DNA of 64,000 nucleotides from Streptomyces sp. MRC013 (GTDB lineage Bacteria; Actinomycetota; Actinomycetes; Streptomycetales; Streptomycetaceae): contig NZ_CP094264.1 of assembly GCF_023614235.1 (NCBI RefSeq), positions 4,898,001 to 4,962,000 on the forward strand, written 5' to 3'. The position numbers and the translations under genes are program-made. Below the pieces are notes generated by a model. That model saw only the letters and a program-made list of their open reading frames with translations. It did not search any database and was not told the origin of the DNA. How positions within the stretch are numbered: position 1 is the first letter of the stretch; every line of letters begins with the position of its first letter. This document shows positions 17,752 to 27,010 of the stretch, in pieces.

Positions 17752-18480
17752 TCAGGCCGGCTGGCTGGCCGCCGCGATCCGCTCGGCGCGCAGCGCCTCG
17801 TACCACCGGTCGTCCGTCGGCGGCAGCGCGTTCACGTCGAGGGCCAGCTTCAGCAGCAGGTCCGCGATCTGCGGGTTGCGCGCCATGACCGGGCCGTGCA
17901 TGTACGTGCCGAAGACGGTGTCGTTGTACGCGCCCTCCGTGCCGTCCCCGGTGCCGTTGCCCCGCCCGAAGACGGTCCGGGCGAACGGGCGGGCCGTCGG
18001 GCCCAGGTGCGTGATGCCCTGGTGGTTCTCGAAACCCGTCAGCTGCGGCAGGCCGAGGCGCGGGTCGATGTCGGCGAGGACGTCGCCGACGCACCGCTCG
18101 CCCTCGCCGCGGGTGGAGACCACGTCGATCAGGCCGAGGCCGGGCTCCCGCTCGCCCAGGTCGTTGACGAACTCGTGGCCGAGGATCTGGTACCCGGCGC
18201 ACACCGAGAAGATGATCGCGCCGTTCCCCGCGGCGCGGCTCAGGCCGCCGTCCCGCCTCAGCCGCTCGGCGGCCAGCCGCTGCGGCCGGTCCTCGCCGCC
18301 GCCGATGAGGTAGATGTCGCCGGAGGTCGGGATCGGCTGGTCGCTGCGCACGTCCACGCGCTGCACGCCCAGGCCGCGCTGGCGGGCGCGGCGCTCGACG
18401 ACGAGGACGTTGCCCTGGTCTCCGTAGGTGCTGAGCAGGTCGGGGTAGACCCACACCACGCGCAGACTGCTCTCGCTCAT
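17752..18480 (-). CDS. gatD: Lipid II isoglutaminyl synthase, glutamine amidotransferase subunit GatD
   Basis: Supplies ammonia from glutamine for amidation of the D-Glu of lipid II. 242 residues of CobB/CobQ-like class I amidotransferase with the nucleophile Cys94 in IFSVCAGYQIL, substrate-side GFENHQG and the catalytic His195 in GTYMHGPVM. The gene follows murT after 26 bases on the same strand, as in other Gram-positives, where the two proteins form the GatD/MurT complex. Confidence 0.95.
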   Translation of the reverse strand: MSESSLRVVWVYPDLLSTYGDQGNVLVVERRARQRGLGVQRVDVRSDQPIPTSGDIYLIGGGEDRPQRLAAERLRRDGGLSRAAGNGAIIFSVCAGYQILGHEFVNDLGEREPGLGLIDVVSTRGEGERCVGDVLADIDPRLGLPQLTGFENHQGITHLGPTARPFARTVFGRGNGTGDGTEGAYNDTVFGTYMHGPVMARNPQIADLLLKLALDVNALPPTDDRWYEALRAERIAAASQPA

Positions 18481-18506
18481 GCTCTTTCGTCCTTAGGGCT
18501 CGTGGG

Positions 18507-19745
18507 TCAGTTGCCGACGCGGCGGCGGACGTCCTGGAACGCGGTGTAGTTGGCGATCAGTTCGATCCGTCCGGGCGGGGCCAGCCGCACGGCCTCGTCG
18601 ACGGTGTCGCACACCCGGAACTCCAGGCCGGCGACCTCGAGCCGGACGGCGAGGTCCATCCTGCGGTCGCCGATCACGACGATCGGGTGGCCGGCGAGGC
18701 GCGTGTAGTCCACGTCCCACAGCCACGACGTGTCCGTGCCGTCCGCGCCGCGCGCGTTGACGGAGAGGACGACCGGCGTCGGCGGCCGGTCGATGAGCGA
18801 GAACGTCTCCAGCCAGCCGGCCGGGTTCTTCGCCAGCAGCAGCCGCACGTCGCGGCCCTGGAAGGAGACCACGTCGTACCGGCCGGCGACGGCCTGCACC
18901 TGGTACATCCGCTCCAGCGCGACCTGCGGCGGGACGCCGAACACGGCGGCGACCGCGGCGGAGGTCGCGGCGTTCGCCTTGTTGGCGCGGCCCGGCAGCT
19001 GGAGGCGGATCGGCCAGGCGGAGCCGTTCGGGTCCAGGACGTGGTCGCCGCTGAGCGCCCACGTGGGGGCGGGGCGGCGGAAACCGCACTCGCCGCAGAA
19101 CCAGTCGTCGCCGGGGCGCTGCATCACGCCGCCGCACGCCGGGCAGGACCAGGCGTCGTCCTTCCACTCCTGGCCGGCCGCCACCCACACCACGTTGGGG
19201 GAGGAGGAGGCGGCCCACACGACGAGCGGGTCGTCGGCGTTGGCGACGACCACGGCCTTGGTGCCGGCGAGTCCCTCGCGCCACTTCTCGGCGAGCATCC
19301 GGGTCTCCGCGGCGCGGTCCAGCTGGTCGCGGGAGAGGTTGAGCAGCGCGATGACCTTGGGCTCGGTGTCCCGGGCCACGCCCGCCAGGTACTTCTCGTC
19401 CACCTCGATGACGCCGTACTTCGACTCCGTCCCGCCGGCCAGGGCGGAGGTGATGCCCGCGGGCATGTTCGCGCCGAGCGCGTTGGAGACGACCGGGCCG
19501 CCGGCACGCAGGGCCTCGGCGATGAGGCGGGTCGTGGTGGTCTTGCCGTTGGTCGCCGACACCAGGACGACGTCCAGGTGCTGCGCGAGCCGGCCCAGAA
19601 GGTCGGGGTCGAGCTTGAGCGCCACCCGGCCGCCGATCACCGATCCGCTGCCGCGCCCCGCCGCGCGAGACACCGCCGCTGCGGCCTTGCCCGCCGTCAC
19701 GGCCAGCTTGGCGCGCGGCGACAGCGGCTCCGAGTTGCCTGCCAT
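18507..19745 (-). CDS. murT: Lipid II isoglutaminyl synthase, Mur-ligase subunit MurT
   Basis: Activates the alpha-carboxylate of lipid II D-glutamate with ATP for amidation by ammonia from GatD. 412 residues: Mur-ligase P-loop ATNGKTTTT (about 64-72), EVDEKYL, LNLSRDQLDR, a Cys4 zinc ribbon (CPACGG and CGECGF) inserted into the central domain as is diagnostic for MurT, and the C-terminal DUF1727 region ending in a DVRRRV tail. ATG 19743-19745 with an AAGGACG/AGGAGG upstream. First gene of murT-gatD. Confidence 0.95.
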   Translation of the reverse strand: MAGNSEPLSPRAKLAVTAGKAAAAVSRAAGRGSGSVIGGRVALKLDPDLLGRLAQHLDVVLVSATNGKTTTTRLIAEALRAGGPVVSNALGANMPAGITSALAGGTESKYGVIEVDEKYLAGVARDTEPKVIALLNLSRDQLDRAAETRMLAEKWREGLAGTKAVVVANADDPLVVWAASSSPNVVWVAAGQEWKDDAWSCPACGGVMQRPGDDWFCGECGFRRPAPTWALSGDHVLDPNGSAWPIRLQLPGRANKANAATSAAVAAVFGVPPQVALERMYQVQAVAGRYDVVSFQGRDVRLLLAKNPAGWLETFSLIDRPPTPVVLSVNARGADGTDTSWLWDVDYTRLAGHPIVVIGDRRMDLAVRLEVAGLEFRVCDTVDEAVRLAPPGRIELIANYTAFQDVRRRVGN

Positions 19746-19810
19746 CGTCCTTGTTCCTCCTAGCGTGGGTCGCCTCAGCCTATCGAGATACGGTCGCCGC
19801 CCCGAACCCC

Positions 19811-19834
19811 GCCACCTGCCCTCCGGCAGGTGGC
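19811..19834. promoter_or_regulatory. Perfect hairpin in the murT/def divergent promoter region
   Basis: GCCACCTGCC, loop CTCC, GGCAGGTGGC: a perfect 10-bp stem in the 113-bp gap between two divergently transcribed genes, ending 24 bases before the def start. The position suits an operator or a 5'-leader hairpin of def rather than a terminator. Confidence 0.5.
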
Positions 19835-19858
19835 GGACCCGAACGTACCCTGAGCGCC

Positions 19859-20407
19859 ATGCGAAACCGGCCTATCCCCGGCAGTTCCGGCGCCGTGCGG
19901 GCGATGAGCCTGCTCGGCTCGCCCGCCCTGCACGCCCCCTGCGACACCGTCACCGACTTCGGGCCGCCCCTGGCCCGCCTGGTGGAGGACCTGTTCGCCA
20001 CGATGTACGCGGCGAACGGCGTCGGTCTCGCGGCGAACCAGATAGGGGTGGGCCTGCGCGTCTTCGTCTACGACTGCCCGGACGACGAGGACGTCCGGCA
20101 CCTCGGGCACGTCGTCAACCCGCGTCTGGTGGAGGCCGGCGGGGTGACCGTGCGCGGCCCGGAGGGCTGCCTGTCGCTGCCTGGCCTGGAGGCCGGGACG
20201 GAGCGCTTCGACCGGGCCGTGGTCGAGGGCGTCGACGTGCGGGGCGGGCCGGTGCGGGTGGAGGGGACGGGGTTCTTCGCCCGCTGCCTCCAGCACGAGT
20301 GCGACCACCTGGAGGGTCTGGTCTACCCGGACCGTCTGGCCGGCTGGCGCCGCGCGAGGGTCCTGCGCGCGGCGCGGCGCGCCCCGTGGGGGAGCCGCCG
20401 GACCTGA
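19859..20407 (+). CDS. def: Peptide deformylase
   Basis: Removes the formyl group from nascent N-terminal Met. 182 residues with all three family motifs: GVGLAANQIGV, EGCLSLPG (metal Cys) and QHECDHLEG (metal His pair and catalytic Glu). ATG 19859-19861. The C-terminus has an Arg-rich tail. The gene is divergent from murT and probably one of several def paralogues usual in this kind of organism. Confidence 0.95.
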   Translation: MRNRPIPGSSGAVRAMSLLGSPALHAPCDTVTDFGPPLARLVEDLFATMYAANGVGLAANQIGVGLRVFVYDCPDDEDVRHLGHVVNPRLVEAGGVTVRGPEGCLSLPGLEAGTERFDRAVVEGVDVRGGPVRVEGTGFFARCLQHECDHLEGLVYPDRLAGWRRARVLRAARRAPWGSRRT

Positions 20408-20455
20408 GGGCGGGCCGGCGGGCGCGGGAGTCGGCACGGCCCGGGTGAGCGGTTC

Positions 20456-20590
20456 CGCTCCGCCGTCCGCACCGTCCGGGGGACCCCCGCCCCGCCGTCC
20501 GCGCCGTCCGGGGAATGGCTTCGCCCCGCCGTCCGTACGGCCTCGGGGCGCGGTCCCGCCCCGCCGCCCCTACGGCCCGGGGGGACGGTG
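20456..20590 (+). repeat. Four imperfect tandem units of 32-35 bp
   Basis: Units begin at 20456, 20488, 20522 and 20557 with CGCYCCGCCGTCCG and continue through a CGGGG block. Each unit differs at several positions. They fill the gap between the convergent def and tetR-type genes and end at the stop of the latter. Unit lengths are not multiples of three, and no frame is supported. Confidence 0.55.
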
Positions 20591-20591
20591 G

Positions 20592-21239
20592 TCAGAACCG
20601 GGGACCGTCCGCACGGTCGGCCGCCTCGGCGAGACGGCCCCACAGGAGGTCGGCCAGGGCCGAGACCAGCGCGGCCCGGCTGCACGGCCGTTCGCCCAGC
20701 CACCAGTCGCCCGCCGCGTGCATCATGCCGACGATGCCGTGCCCCCACACCCGCGCCAGGGCCTCGCCGCCCCCGCCCGGGTCGATGCGCTCGGCGATGA
20801 CCCCGGCGAGCTCCTCGCCCATCCGGCGCAGCAGCGGCGCCGAGTGCCGGCCCGCGTCGAACCCCGGCTCCGAGGGCTGGCCGGCCTCCTCGGCGGGGTG
20901 CATCAGGAACCGGTAGACCTGCGGGCGCGCCTCGATCGCGGCGAGGTACGTGTCGAGGGTCGCCTCGACGCGCCGCCGGCGGTCGGCCGGGGCGTCGAGC
21001 GCGGCGCGCAGCGCGGTCAGCAGGGCGTCGGTGTGCCGCTGGGCGAGCGCCCGGTACAGTCCGCCCTTGTCGCCGAAGTGGCGGTAGAGGATGGGCTTGG
21101 TGATGCCGGCCTCGGCGGCGATGGCGTTCATGGACGCCCGCGGCCCCTCGCGCAGGACCACGCGGTCCGCCGCATCGAGCAGTTCGCGCCGCCGCCGCTC
21201 GGCCGATCGCTGCTGCCCGGTCCGGTGTGTGGTCTCCAT
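20592..21239 (-). CDS. TetR-family transcriptional repressor
   Basis: 215 residues. The N-terminal three-helix domain has the standard helix-turn-helix (ASMNAIAAEAGITKPILYRHFGDKGGLYRAL, in about residues 35-65) after an Arg-rich arm; the C-terminal two thirds are a helical ligand domain. ATG 21237-21239 with GGGGAGAG upstream. It is divergent from an acyl-CoA dehydrogenase gene; a perfect palindrome in the shared promoter is the likely operator, so fatty-acyl metabolism is the probable target. Confidence 0.9.
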   Translation of the reverse strand: METTHRTGQQRSAERRRRELLDAADRVVLREGPRASMNAIAAEAGITKPILYRHFGDKGGLYRALAQRHTDALLTALRAALDAPADRRRRVEATLDTYLAAIEARPQVYRFLMHPAEEAGQPSEPGFDAGRHSAPLLRRMGEELAGVIAERIDPGGGGEALARVWGHGIVGMMHAAGDWWLGERPCSRAALVSALADLLWGRLAEAADRADGPRF

Positions 21240-21330
21240 AGCGTCTCTCCCCGCCCGTCGATGCTCCTGAGGCCAGCGCAACGTAACACCGACCCGGCAC
21301 CGGCTGCCGGTTGACAGATGCTACTCGTCG

Positions 21331-21348
21331 GTAACAGACTTCTGTTAC
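21331..21348. promoter_or_regulatory. Palindromic operator of the TetR/acyl-CoA dehydrogenase pair
   Basis: GTAACAG, spacer ACTT, CTGTTAC, a perfect inverted repeat. A third half-like element, AGTAACA, follows at 21353-21359. A TTGACA hexamer (21311-21316) directed toward the dehydrogenase gene lies 14 bases upstream, so binding here would cover its promoter, and also lies in front of the regulator's own gene. Confidence 0.75.
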
Positions 21349-21384
21349 TGCTAGTAACATGCATATGCCCGCCGGGAGGGAACC

Positions 21385-22611
21385 ATGGCCGAGTTCACGC
21401 TCGAGCTGAACGACGACCAGAAGCAGGTCCGCGACTGGCTGCACGGGTTCGCCGAGGACGTGATCCGCCCGGCCGCCGCCGAGTGGGACGAGCGCGAGGA
21501 GACCCCCTGGCCGGTCATCCAGGAGGCCGCCAAGGTCGGCATCTACTCCCTCGACTTCTACGCCCAGCAGTTCTTCGACCCGACCGGCCTCGGCATCCCC
21601 GTGGCGATGGAGGAGCTGTTCTGGGGCGACGCGGGCATCGCCCTGTCCATCGTCGGCACCGGCCTCGCCGCGGTGGGCGTCCTCGCCAACGGCACCGAGG
21701 AGCAGATCGGCACCTGGATCCCCCAGATGTACGGCACCCCCGAGGACGTGAAGGTCGCCGCGTTCTGCTCCTCCGAGCCCGACGCCGGCTCGGACGTCGC
21801 CTCCATGCGGACCCGCGCCGTGTACGACGGGGCCAAGGACGAGTGGGTCCTCAACGGCACGAAGACCTGGGCCACCAACGGCGGCATCGCGAACGTCCAC
21901 GTCGTCGTGGCCGTCGTCGACCCGGATCTCGGCTCCAAGGGCCACGCCTCCTTCATCGTCCCGCCGGGCACGCCCGGCCTGTCGCAGGGCCAGAAGTTCA
22001 GGAAGCACGGCATCCGGGCCTCGCACACGGCCGAGGTGGTCCTTCAGGACGTGCGCGTCCCCGGCTCCTGCCTGCTCGGCGGCAAGGAGAAGCTGGACGA
22101 GCGCCTGGCCCGAGCGCGGGAGAAGGCCCGGAAGGGCGGCGAGCGCGTGAAGAACGCGGCGATGGCCACCTTCGAGGCGTCCCGCCCGGCGGTCGGCGCG
22201 ATGGCCGTCGGCACGGCCCGCGCCGCATACGAGGTCGCCCTCGACTACGCCACGACGCGTCACCAGTTCGGCCGGCCCATCATCGACAACCAGGGCGTCG
22301 CCTTCCAGCTCGCCGACATGCGCACCCGGATCGACGCGGCCCGCCTCCTGGTGTGGCGCGCCTCCTGGATGGCCACCGCGGGCAGGCCCTTCACCTCGGC
22401 GGAGGGCTCCATGTCGAAGCTCTACGCCAGCGAGGTCGCCAAGGAGGTCACGGCCCAGGCCGTCCAGATACTGGGCGGCAACGGCTACACCCGCGAGTAC
22501 CCGGTCGAGCGCATGCACCGCGACGCGGCGATCTACACGATCTTCGAAGGAACCAGCGAGATCCAGCGCCTCGTCATCGCCCGCACCCTGTCGGGCGTCC
22601 CGATCCGCTGA
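21385..22611 (+). CDS. Acyl-CoA dehydrogenase
   Basis: FAD enzyme that introduces the alpha-beta double bond in acyl-CoA. 408 residues: helical N-domain, the beta-domain motif [17 protein letters not shown] and TKTWATNGG, and the C-terminal [19 protein letters not shown] and [14 protein letters not shown], whose Glu is the catalytic base. A basic Lys/Arg-rich insertion ([23 protein letters not shown], split by function into a linker) precedes the C-domain. GGGAGGG precedes ATG 21385. Chain-length preference cannot be read from the sequence. Confidence 0.93.
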   Translation: MAEFTLELNDDQKQVRDWLHGFAEDVIRPAAAEWDEREETPWPVIQEAAKVGIYSLDFYAQQFFDPTGLGIPVAMEELFWGDAGIALSIVGTGLAAVGVLANGTEEQIGTWIPQMYGTPEDVKVAAFCSSEPDAGSDVASMRTRAVYDGAKDEWVLNGTKTWATNGGIANVHVVVAVVDPDLGSKGHASFIVPPGTPGLSQGQKFRKHGIRASHTAEVVLQDVRVPGSCLLGGKEKLDERLARAREKARKGGERVKNAAMATFEASRPAVGAMAVGTARAAYEVALDYATTRHQFGRPIIDNQGVAFQLADMRTRIDAARLLVWRASWMATAGRPFTSAEGSMSKLYASEVAKEVTAQAVQILGGNGYTREYPVERMHRDAAIYTIFEGTSEIQRLVIARTLSGVPIR

Positions 22612-22682
22612 CGGGGCGGGACGGGGACGGACGCCCGCCGTACGGCTGCGGCCCACCGCCCCCGCCCCTCCCGGGCGCCGCG

Positions 22683-23168
22683 TCAGGCCGGGAGCCGCTC
22701 CTCGATCGCGGCGACCAGCTCCGGCGCGTCGGGCTCCGTGCGCGGCCGGAAGCGGAGGACCTCGCCCTCCGGGGAGATCAGGAACTTCTCGAAGTTCCAC
22801 TGCACGTCGCCCGCCTCGCCGTCCGCGTCCGCGGCCCGCGTCAGTTCCGCGTACAGCGGGTGCCGGTCGGGCCCGTTCACGTCCGTCTTCTCCAGCAGCG
22901 GGAAGGCCACCCCGTACGTGGTGGAGCAGAACGTCCGGATCTCCTCCGGGCCGCCCGGCTCCTGCCCGCCGAACTGGTTGCACGGCACGCCGAGCACGGT
23001 CAGGCCGCGCCCGCCGTACTCCTGGTGGAGCTTCTCCAGCCCGGCGTACTGCGGGGTCAGACCGCACTGGGACGCCACGTTCACCACCAGCACCGCCCGG
23101 CCCCGGTACTCCGCGAGGCTCGTCGGCTCGCCGGACAGGGTGCGCAGCGGGATGTCGTACAGGCTCAT
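22683..23168 (-). CDS. Glutathione peroxidase-family thiol peroxidase
   Basis: 161 residues with the redox Cys in VNVASQCGLTPQY, a second Cys in GVPCNQFGGQEPG and the WNFEKFL motif that supplies the catalytic Trp/Asn. In bacteria lacking glutathione this family usually runs on thioredoxin. GAGGAGG precedes ATG 23166-23168. Its 3' end faces that of the acyl-CoA dehydrogenase. Confidence 0.93.
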   Translation of the reverse strand: MSLYDIPLRTLSGEPTSLAEYRGRAVLVVNVASQCGLTPQYAGLEKLHQEYGGRGLTVLGVPCNQFGGQEPGGPEEIRTFCSTTYGVAFPLLEKTDVNGPDRHPLYAELTRAADADGEAGDVQWNFEKFLISPEGEVLRFRPRTEPDAPELVAAIEERLPA

Positions 23169-23216
23169 GGGCCCTCCTCGTCGTCATCGGGACGGACGAC
23201 AGGATAGACACGTACC

Positions 23217-23447
23217 GTGAACGACGAGCCACTTCCGTACCGCGCCCCCGAGCCGTCCGCCCCCGAGCCGTCCGCCGCCGAGGCGCCCGGTCGGCCGCCG
23301 GTGTGGTGCCGGCTGTGCGGCCGTCCGCTGACCGGCCGGGCCTCGCGCCGCACCGGCCTCGGACCGGCGTGCGACGCGAAGCTCCACCCGTCCCGCCCCG
23401 ACGTCCGGGCCCGCCGCCACGAGGTGGAGCAGGAGGGGCTCTTCTAG
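23217..23447 (+). CDS. Small DUF6011-like zinc-finger protein
   Basis: 76 residues; a Pro/Ala/Glu-rich N-terminus followed by one treble-clef-like motif, CRLCGRPLTGRASRRTGLG then PACDAKLHP, which resembles the DUF6011 module. The start is a GTG at 23217 without a ribosome site but with a -10-like sequence close upstream, so it may be leaderless. Its TAG stop shares bases with the TAG of tesB on the other strand (CTAG, 23444-23447). Function unknown; nucleic-acid binding is plausible. Confidence 0.75.
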   Translation: MNDEPLPYRAPEPSAPEPSAAEAPGRPPVWCRLCGRPLTGRASRRTGLGPACDAKLHPSRPDVRARRHEVEQEGLF

Positions 23448-24316
23448 CGCAGCCGCCGGAAGAGGCCCTCCTGGACGACGGAGACCAGCAGCCGGCCCTC
23501 GCGGTCGTAGATCCGGCCGCGGGCCAGCCCCCGGCCGCCCGTCGCGATCGGGGACTCCTGGTCGTACAGGAACCACTCGTCGGCCCGGAACGGCCGGTGG
23601 AACCACATCGCGTGGTCCAGCGACGCCATGTCGAACCCGCGCCGTCCCCACAGCGGTTCGATCGGGATGCGGACCGCGTCCAGCAGCGTCATGTCCGACG
23701 CGTACGTCAGCGCGCAGGTGTGGACCAGCGGGTCGTCGCCCAGCGGCCCCACCGCGCGCATCCACACGGCGCTGCGCGGGTCGGCGCCCTCGATCTCCTC
23801 GGCGGTCCAGCGCAGCCGGTCCGTGTACCGGATGTCGAACGGCTGGCGCCGCGCCATCCGCTCCAGCGGCTCCGGCGGCGCCCCCAGGTGCGCGCGGATC
23901 TCGTCCACGACCGGCGGCAGCGTCTCGGGGGCCGGGAAGTCCAGGCGGGGCGGGAGCTGGTGCTCGAAGGCGGCCTCCTCCGGCCGGTGGAACGACGCCG
24001 TCAGGTTGAAGATCGTCTTGCCGCACTGCACCGCCGTGACCCGCCGGGTGGTGAACGACCGGCCGTCGCGCACCCGCTCCACCTGGTACACGATCGGGAC
24101 GCCCGGGACGCCCGGCCGCAGGAAGTACGCGTGCAGCGAGTGCACCGGGCGGTCGCCCCCGGTCGTGCGGCCCGCGGCGACCAGCGCCTGCCCGGCGACC
24201 TGCCCGCCGAAGACCCGCTGCAGCGACTCCTCGGGGCTGCGGCCGCGGAAGATGTCGACTTCGATCCGTTCCAGGTCGAGCAGGTCGACCAGCCTCTCGG
24301 CGGGGTTCGTCGTCAT
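23444..24316 (-). CDS. tesB: Acyl-CoA thioesterase II (TesB family)
   Basis: Hydrolyses acyl-CoA. 290 residues with two hot-dog domains. Family landmarks are FRGRSPEESLQRVFGGQVAGQAL at the N-terminus, HSLHAYFLRPG, and the C-terminal ASDMTLLD, SLDHAMWFHRPF and VVQEGLFR elements that carry the Asp/Thr/Gln active-site residues. Transcribed in the same direction as the helicase gene, 58 bases after it. Confidence 0.93.
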   Translation of the reverse strand: MTTNPAERLVDLLDLERIEVDIFRGRSPEESLQRVFGGQVAGQALVAAGRTTGGDRPVHSLHAYFLRPGVPGVPIVYQVERVRDGRSFTTRRVTAVQCGKTIFNLTASFHRPEEAAFEHQLPPRLDFPAPETLPPVVDEIRAHLGAPPEPLERMARRQPFDIRYTDRLRWTAEEIEGADPRSAVWMRAVGPLGDDPLVHTCALTYASDMTLLDAVRIPIEPLWGRRGFDMASLDHAMWFHRPFRADEWFLYDQESPIATGGRGLARGRIYDREGRLLVSVVQEGLFRRLR

Positions 24317-24374
24317 GGGTGTCCGGTGCTTCCTCTCGTACGTGAAGGGGGACGCGCGGCGGTCGGGGCCGGGT

Positions 24375-26888
24375 TCAGAACGGGCCGACGTGGGTGACCC
24401 GGACCACGGCCCGGCCCTCCTCGTCCGAGGCGGCCAGGTCGACCTCGGCGCTGACGCCCCAGTCGTGGTCGCCGTCGGGGTCGGCGAAGGTCTGCCGGAC
24501 GCGCCACAGGCCGTGCTCCGGGTCCTCCTCGATGGACAGCAGCTTCGGGCCGCGCGCGTCCGGGCCCGTGCCCAGGTCGTCGTACTCGTCCCAGTACCCG
24601 TCCATCGCCGCGCCCCAGGCGTCGGCGTCCCAGCCGGACTCCCCGTCCAGCTCGCCGAGCTCCTCCACGTGGTCCAGCGCGGCCAGCTCCACCCGGCGGA
24701 ACATCGCGTTGCGCACCAGGACCCGGAAGGCGCGGGCGTTGGCCGTGACCGGCTTGACCTGGTCGGCCTTCTCCTGCGCCTCCTCGGCCGTCTCCACCTC
24801 CGGGTTGGCCAGCTGCTCCCACTCGTCGAGCAGGCTGGAGTCGACCTGGCGGACCATCTCGCCCAGCCAGGCGATCAGGTCCTGGAGGTCCTCGGTCTTC
24901 AGGTCGTCGGGGATCGTGTGGTCCAGCGCCTTGTACGCGCTGGCCAGGTACCGCAGCACGATGCCCTCGGTGCGGGCCAGCTCGTAGAAGGAGGTGAACT
25001 CGGTGAAGGACAGGGCGCGTTCGTACATGTCGCGGACCACCGACTTCGGCGACACCGGATGGTCGCCGACCCACGGGTGGGACTTCCGGTAGAGGTTGTA
25101 CGCGTGCCACAGCAGCTCCTCCAGCGGCTTCGGGTACTGCACCTCCTGGAGCCGCTCCATCCGCTCCTCGTACTCGACGCCGTCCGCCTTCATGGCCTGG
25201 ACGGCCTCGCCGCGCGCCTTGTTCTGCTGGGCTGCGAGGATCTGCCGGGGGTCGTCCAGCGTCGACTCGACGACCGACACCATGTCGAGGGCGTACGACG
25301 GCGACTCCGGGTCGAGCAGCTCGAACGCGGCCAGCGCGAACGTCGACAGCGGCTGGTTCAGCGCGAAGTCCTGCTGGAGGTCGACGGTGAGCCGGATCGT
25401 GCGGCCCTCGGCGTCCGGCTCGTCCAGCTGCTCGACGACGCCGCCGGCCAGCAGCGAACGGTAGATCGCGATGGCGCGTCGGATGTGGCGCAGCTGGTTC
25501 CTGCGCGGCTCGTGGTTGTCCTCCAGCAGGCGGCGCATCGCCGCGAAGGCGTCGCCGGGCCGGGCGATCACCGACAGCAGCATCGTGTGCGTCACCCGGA
25601 ACCGGGAGGTCAGCGGCTCCGGATCGGACGCGATGAGCTTCTCGTAGGTGTTCTGCGTCCAGTTGACGAAGCCCTCGGGAGCCTTCTTGCGGACGACCTT
25701 GCGGCGCTTCTTCGGGTCGTCGCCCGCCTTCGCCAAGGCCTTCTCGTTCTCGACGACGTGCTCGGGCGCCTGCGCCACCACGAATCCGGCCGTGTCGAAC
25801 CCGGCCCGTCCGGCGCGACCGGCGATCTGGTGGAACTCGCGGGCGCGCAGGGTGCGCACCCGGTTCCCGTCGTACTTGGTCAGGGCGGTGAACAGCACCG
25901 TGCGGATCGGGACGTTGACGCCGACGCCGAGCGTGTCCGTGCCGCAGATGACCTTCAGCAGGCCGGCCTGGGCGAGCTTCTCCACCAGCCGCCGGTACTT
26001 CGGCAGCATGCCCGCGTGGTGCACGCCGATGCCGTGGCGGACGTACCGCGACAGGTTCCGGCCGAACGCGGTGGTGAAGCGGAAGTCGCCGATCAGCTCG
26101 GCGATCCGGTCCTTCTCCTCGCGGGAGCACATGTTGATGCTCATCAGCGACTGCGCCCGCTCGACGGCGGCCGCCTGCGTGAAGTGCACGATGTACACCG
26201 GCGCCTGCCGGGTCTCCAGCAGCTCGGTCAGCGTGTCCGTGATGGGCGTCGTCCGGTACTCGTACGACAGCGGCACCGGGCGGGTCGCCGAGCGCACCAC
26301 GGCGGTGGGGCGGCCCGTGCGGCGCGTCAGGTCCTTCTCGAACATCGACACGTCGCCGAGCGTCGCCGACATGAGGACGAACTGCGCTTGCGGCAGCTCC
26401 AGCAGCGGGATCTGCCACGCCCAGCCCCGGTCCGGCTCCGCGTAGAAGTGGAACTCGTCCATCACGACCTGGCCGACGTCGGCGTCCCCGCCGTCGCGCA
26501 GCGCGATCGACGCCAGTACCTCCGCCGTGCAGCAGATCACCGGCGCGTCGGCGTTCACGGAGGCGTCGCCGGTGAGCATGCCGACGTTCTCCGTGCCGAA
26601 CAGCTTGCACAGGTCGAAGAACTTCTCCGACACGAGCGCCTTGATCGGCGCCGTGTAGAACGTCACCTGGTCGTGGGCGAGCGCCGTGAAGTGCGCGCCC
26701 GCCGCGACCAGGCTCTTCCCCGAGCCGGTGGGGGTGGAGAGGATCACGTTGGCGCCGGAGACCACCTCGATCAGCGCCTCCTCCTGGGCCGGGTAGAGGG
26801 AGATGCCCCGGCCCTCCGCCCACGTCGAGAAGGCCTCGAAGAGGGCGTCGGGATCGGCGGTCTGCGGCAGCTGATCGATGAGGGTCAC
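24375..26888 (-). CDS. DEAD/DEAH-box helicase with DUF3516 C-terminus
   Basis: 837-residue Ski2-like RNA/DNA helicase found in actinobacteria. Walker A is STPTGSGKSLVAAG, Walker B DEFHFY (a variant of DEVH), motif III MSATLGD, and motif VI QIAGRAGRAGFD. After residue about 420 comes the DUF3516 region with acidic helices. The start is the GTG at 26886-26888, where the conserved TLIDQLP begins; GGAGG is only 1 base upstream, so the exact start is less certain than the gene. Substrate unknown. Confidence 0.92.
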   Translation of the reverse strand: MTLIDQLPQTADPDALFEAFSTWAEGRGISLYPAQEEALIEVVSGANVILSTPTGSGKSLVAAGAHFTALAHDQVTFYTAPIKALVSEKFFDLCKLFGTENVGMLTGDASVNADAPVICCTAEVLASIALRDGGDADVGQVVMDEFHFYAEPDRGWAWQIPLLELPQAQFVLMSATLGDVSMFEKDLTRRTGRPTAVVRSATRPVPLSYEYRTTPITDTLTELLETRQAPVYIVHFTQAAAVERAQSLMSINMCSREEKDRIAELIGDFRFTTAFGRNLSRYVRHGIGVHHAGMLPKYRRLVEKLAQAGLLKVICGTDTLGVGVNVPIRTVLFTALTKYDGNRVRTLRAREFHQIAGRAGRAGFDTAGFVVAQAPEHVVENEKALAKAGDDPKKRRKVVRKKAPEGFVNWTQNTYEKLIASDPEPLTSRFRVTHTMLLSVIARPGDAFAAMRRLLEDNHEPRRNQLRHIRRAIAIYRSLLAGGVVEQLDEPDAEGRTIRLTVDLQQDFALNQPLSTFALAAFELLDPESPSYALDMVSVVESTLDDPRQILAAQQNKARGEAVQAMKADGVEYEERMERLQEVQYPKPLEELLWHAYNLYRKSHPWVGDHPVSPKSVVRDMYERALSFTEFTSFYELARTEGIVLRYLASAYKALDHTIPDDLKTEDLQDLIAWLGEMVRQVDSSLLDEWEQLANPEVETAEEAQEKADQVKPVTANARAFRVLVRNAMFRRVELAALDHVEELGELDGESGWDADAWGAAMDGYWDEYDDLGTGPDARGPKLLSIEEDPEHGLWRVRQTFADPDGDHDWGVSAEVDLAASDEEGRAVVRVTHVGPF

Positions 26889-27010
26889 GCCTCCATCTTG
26901 CCTGGCCCCCTCCGGGAAACGGGAACCGGCCACCACCGGGAAGATCACGGGCGGTACCCTGTGCCGTCAACTCGGCCACAACCACACCACCACCGGGGCG
27001 GGGCACGCAC

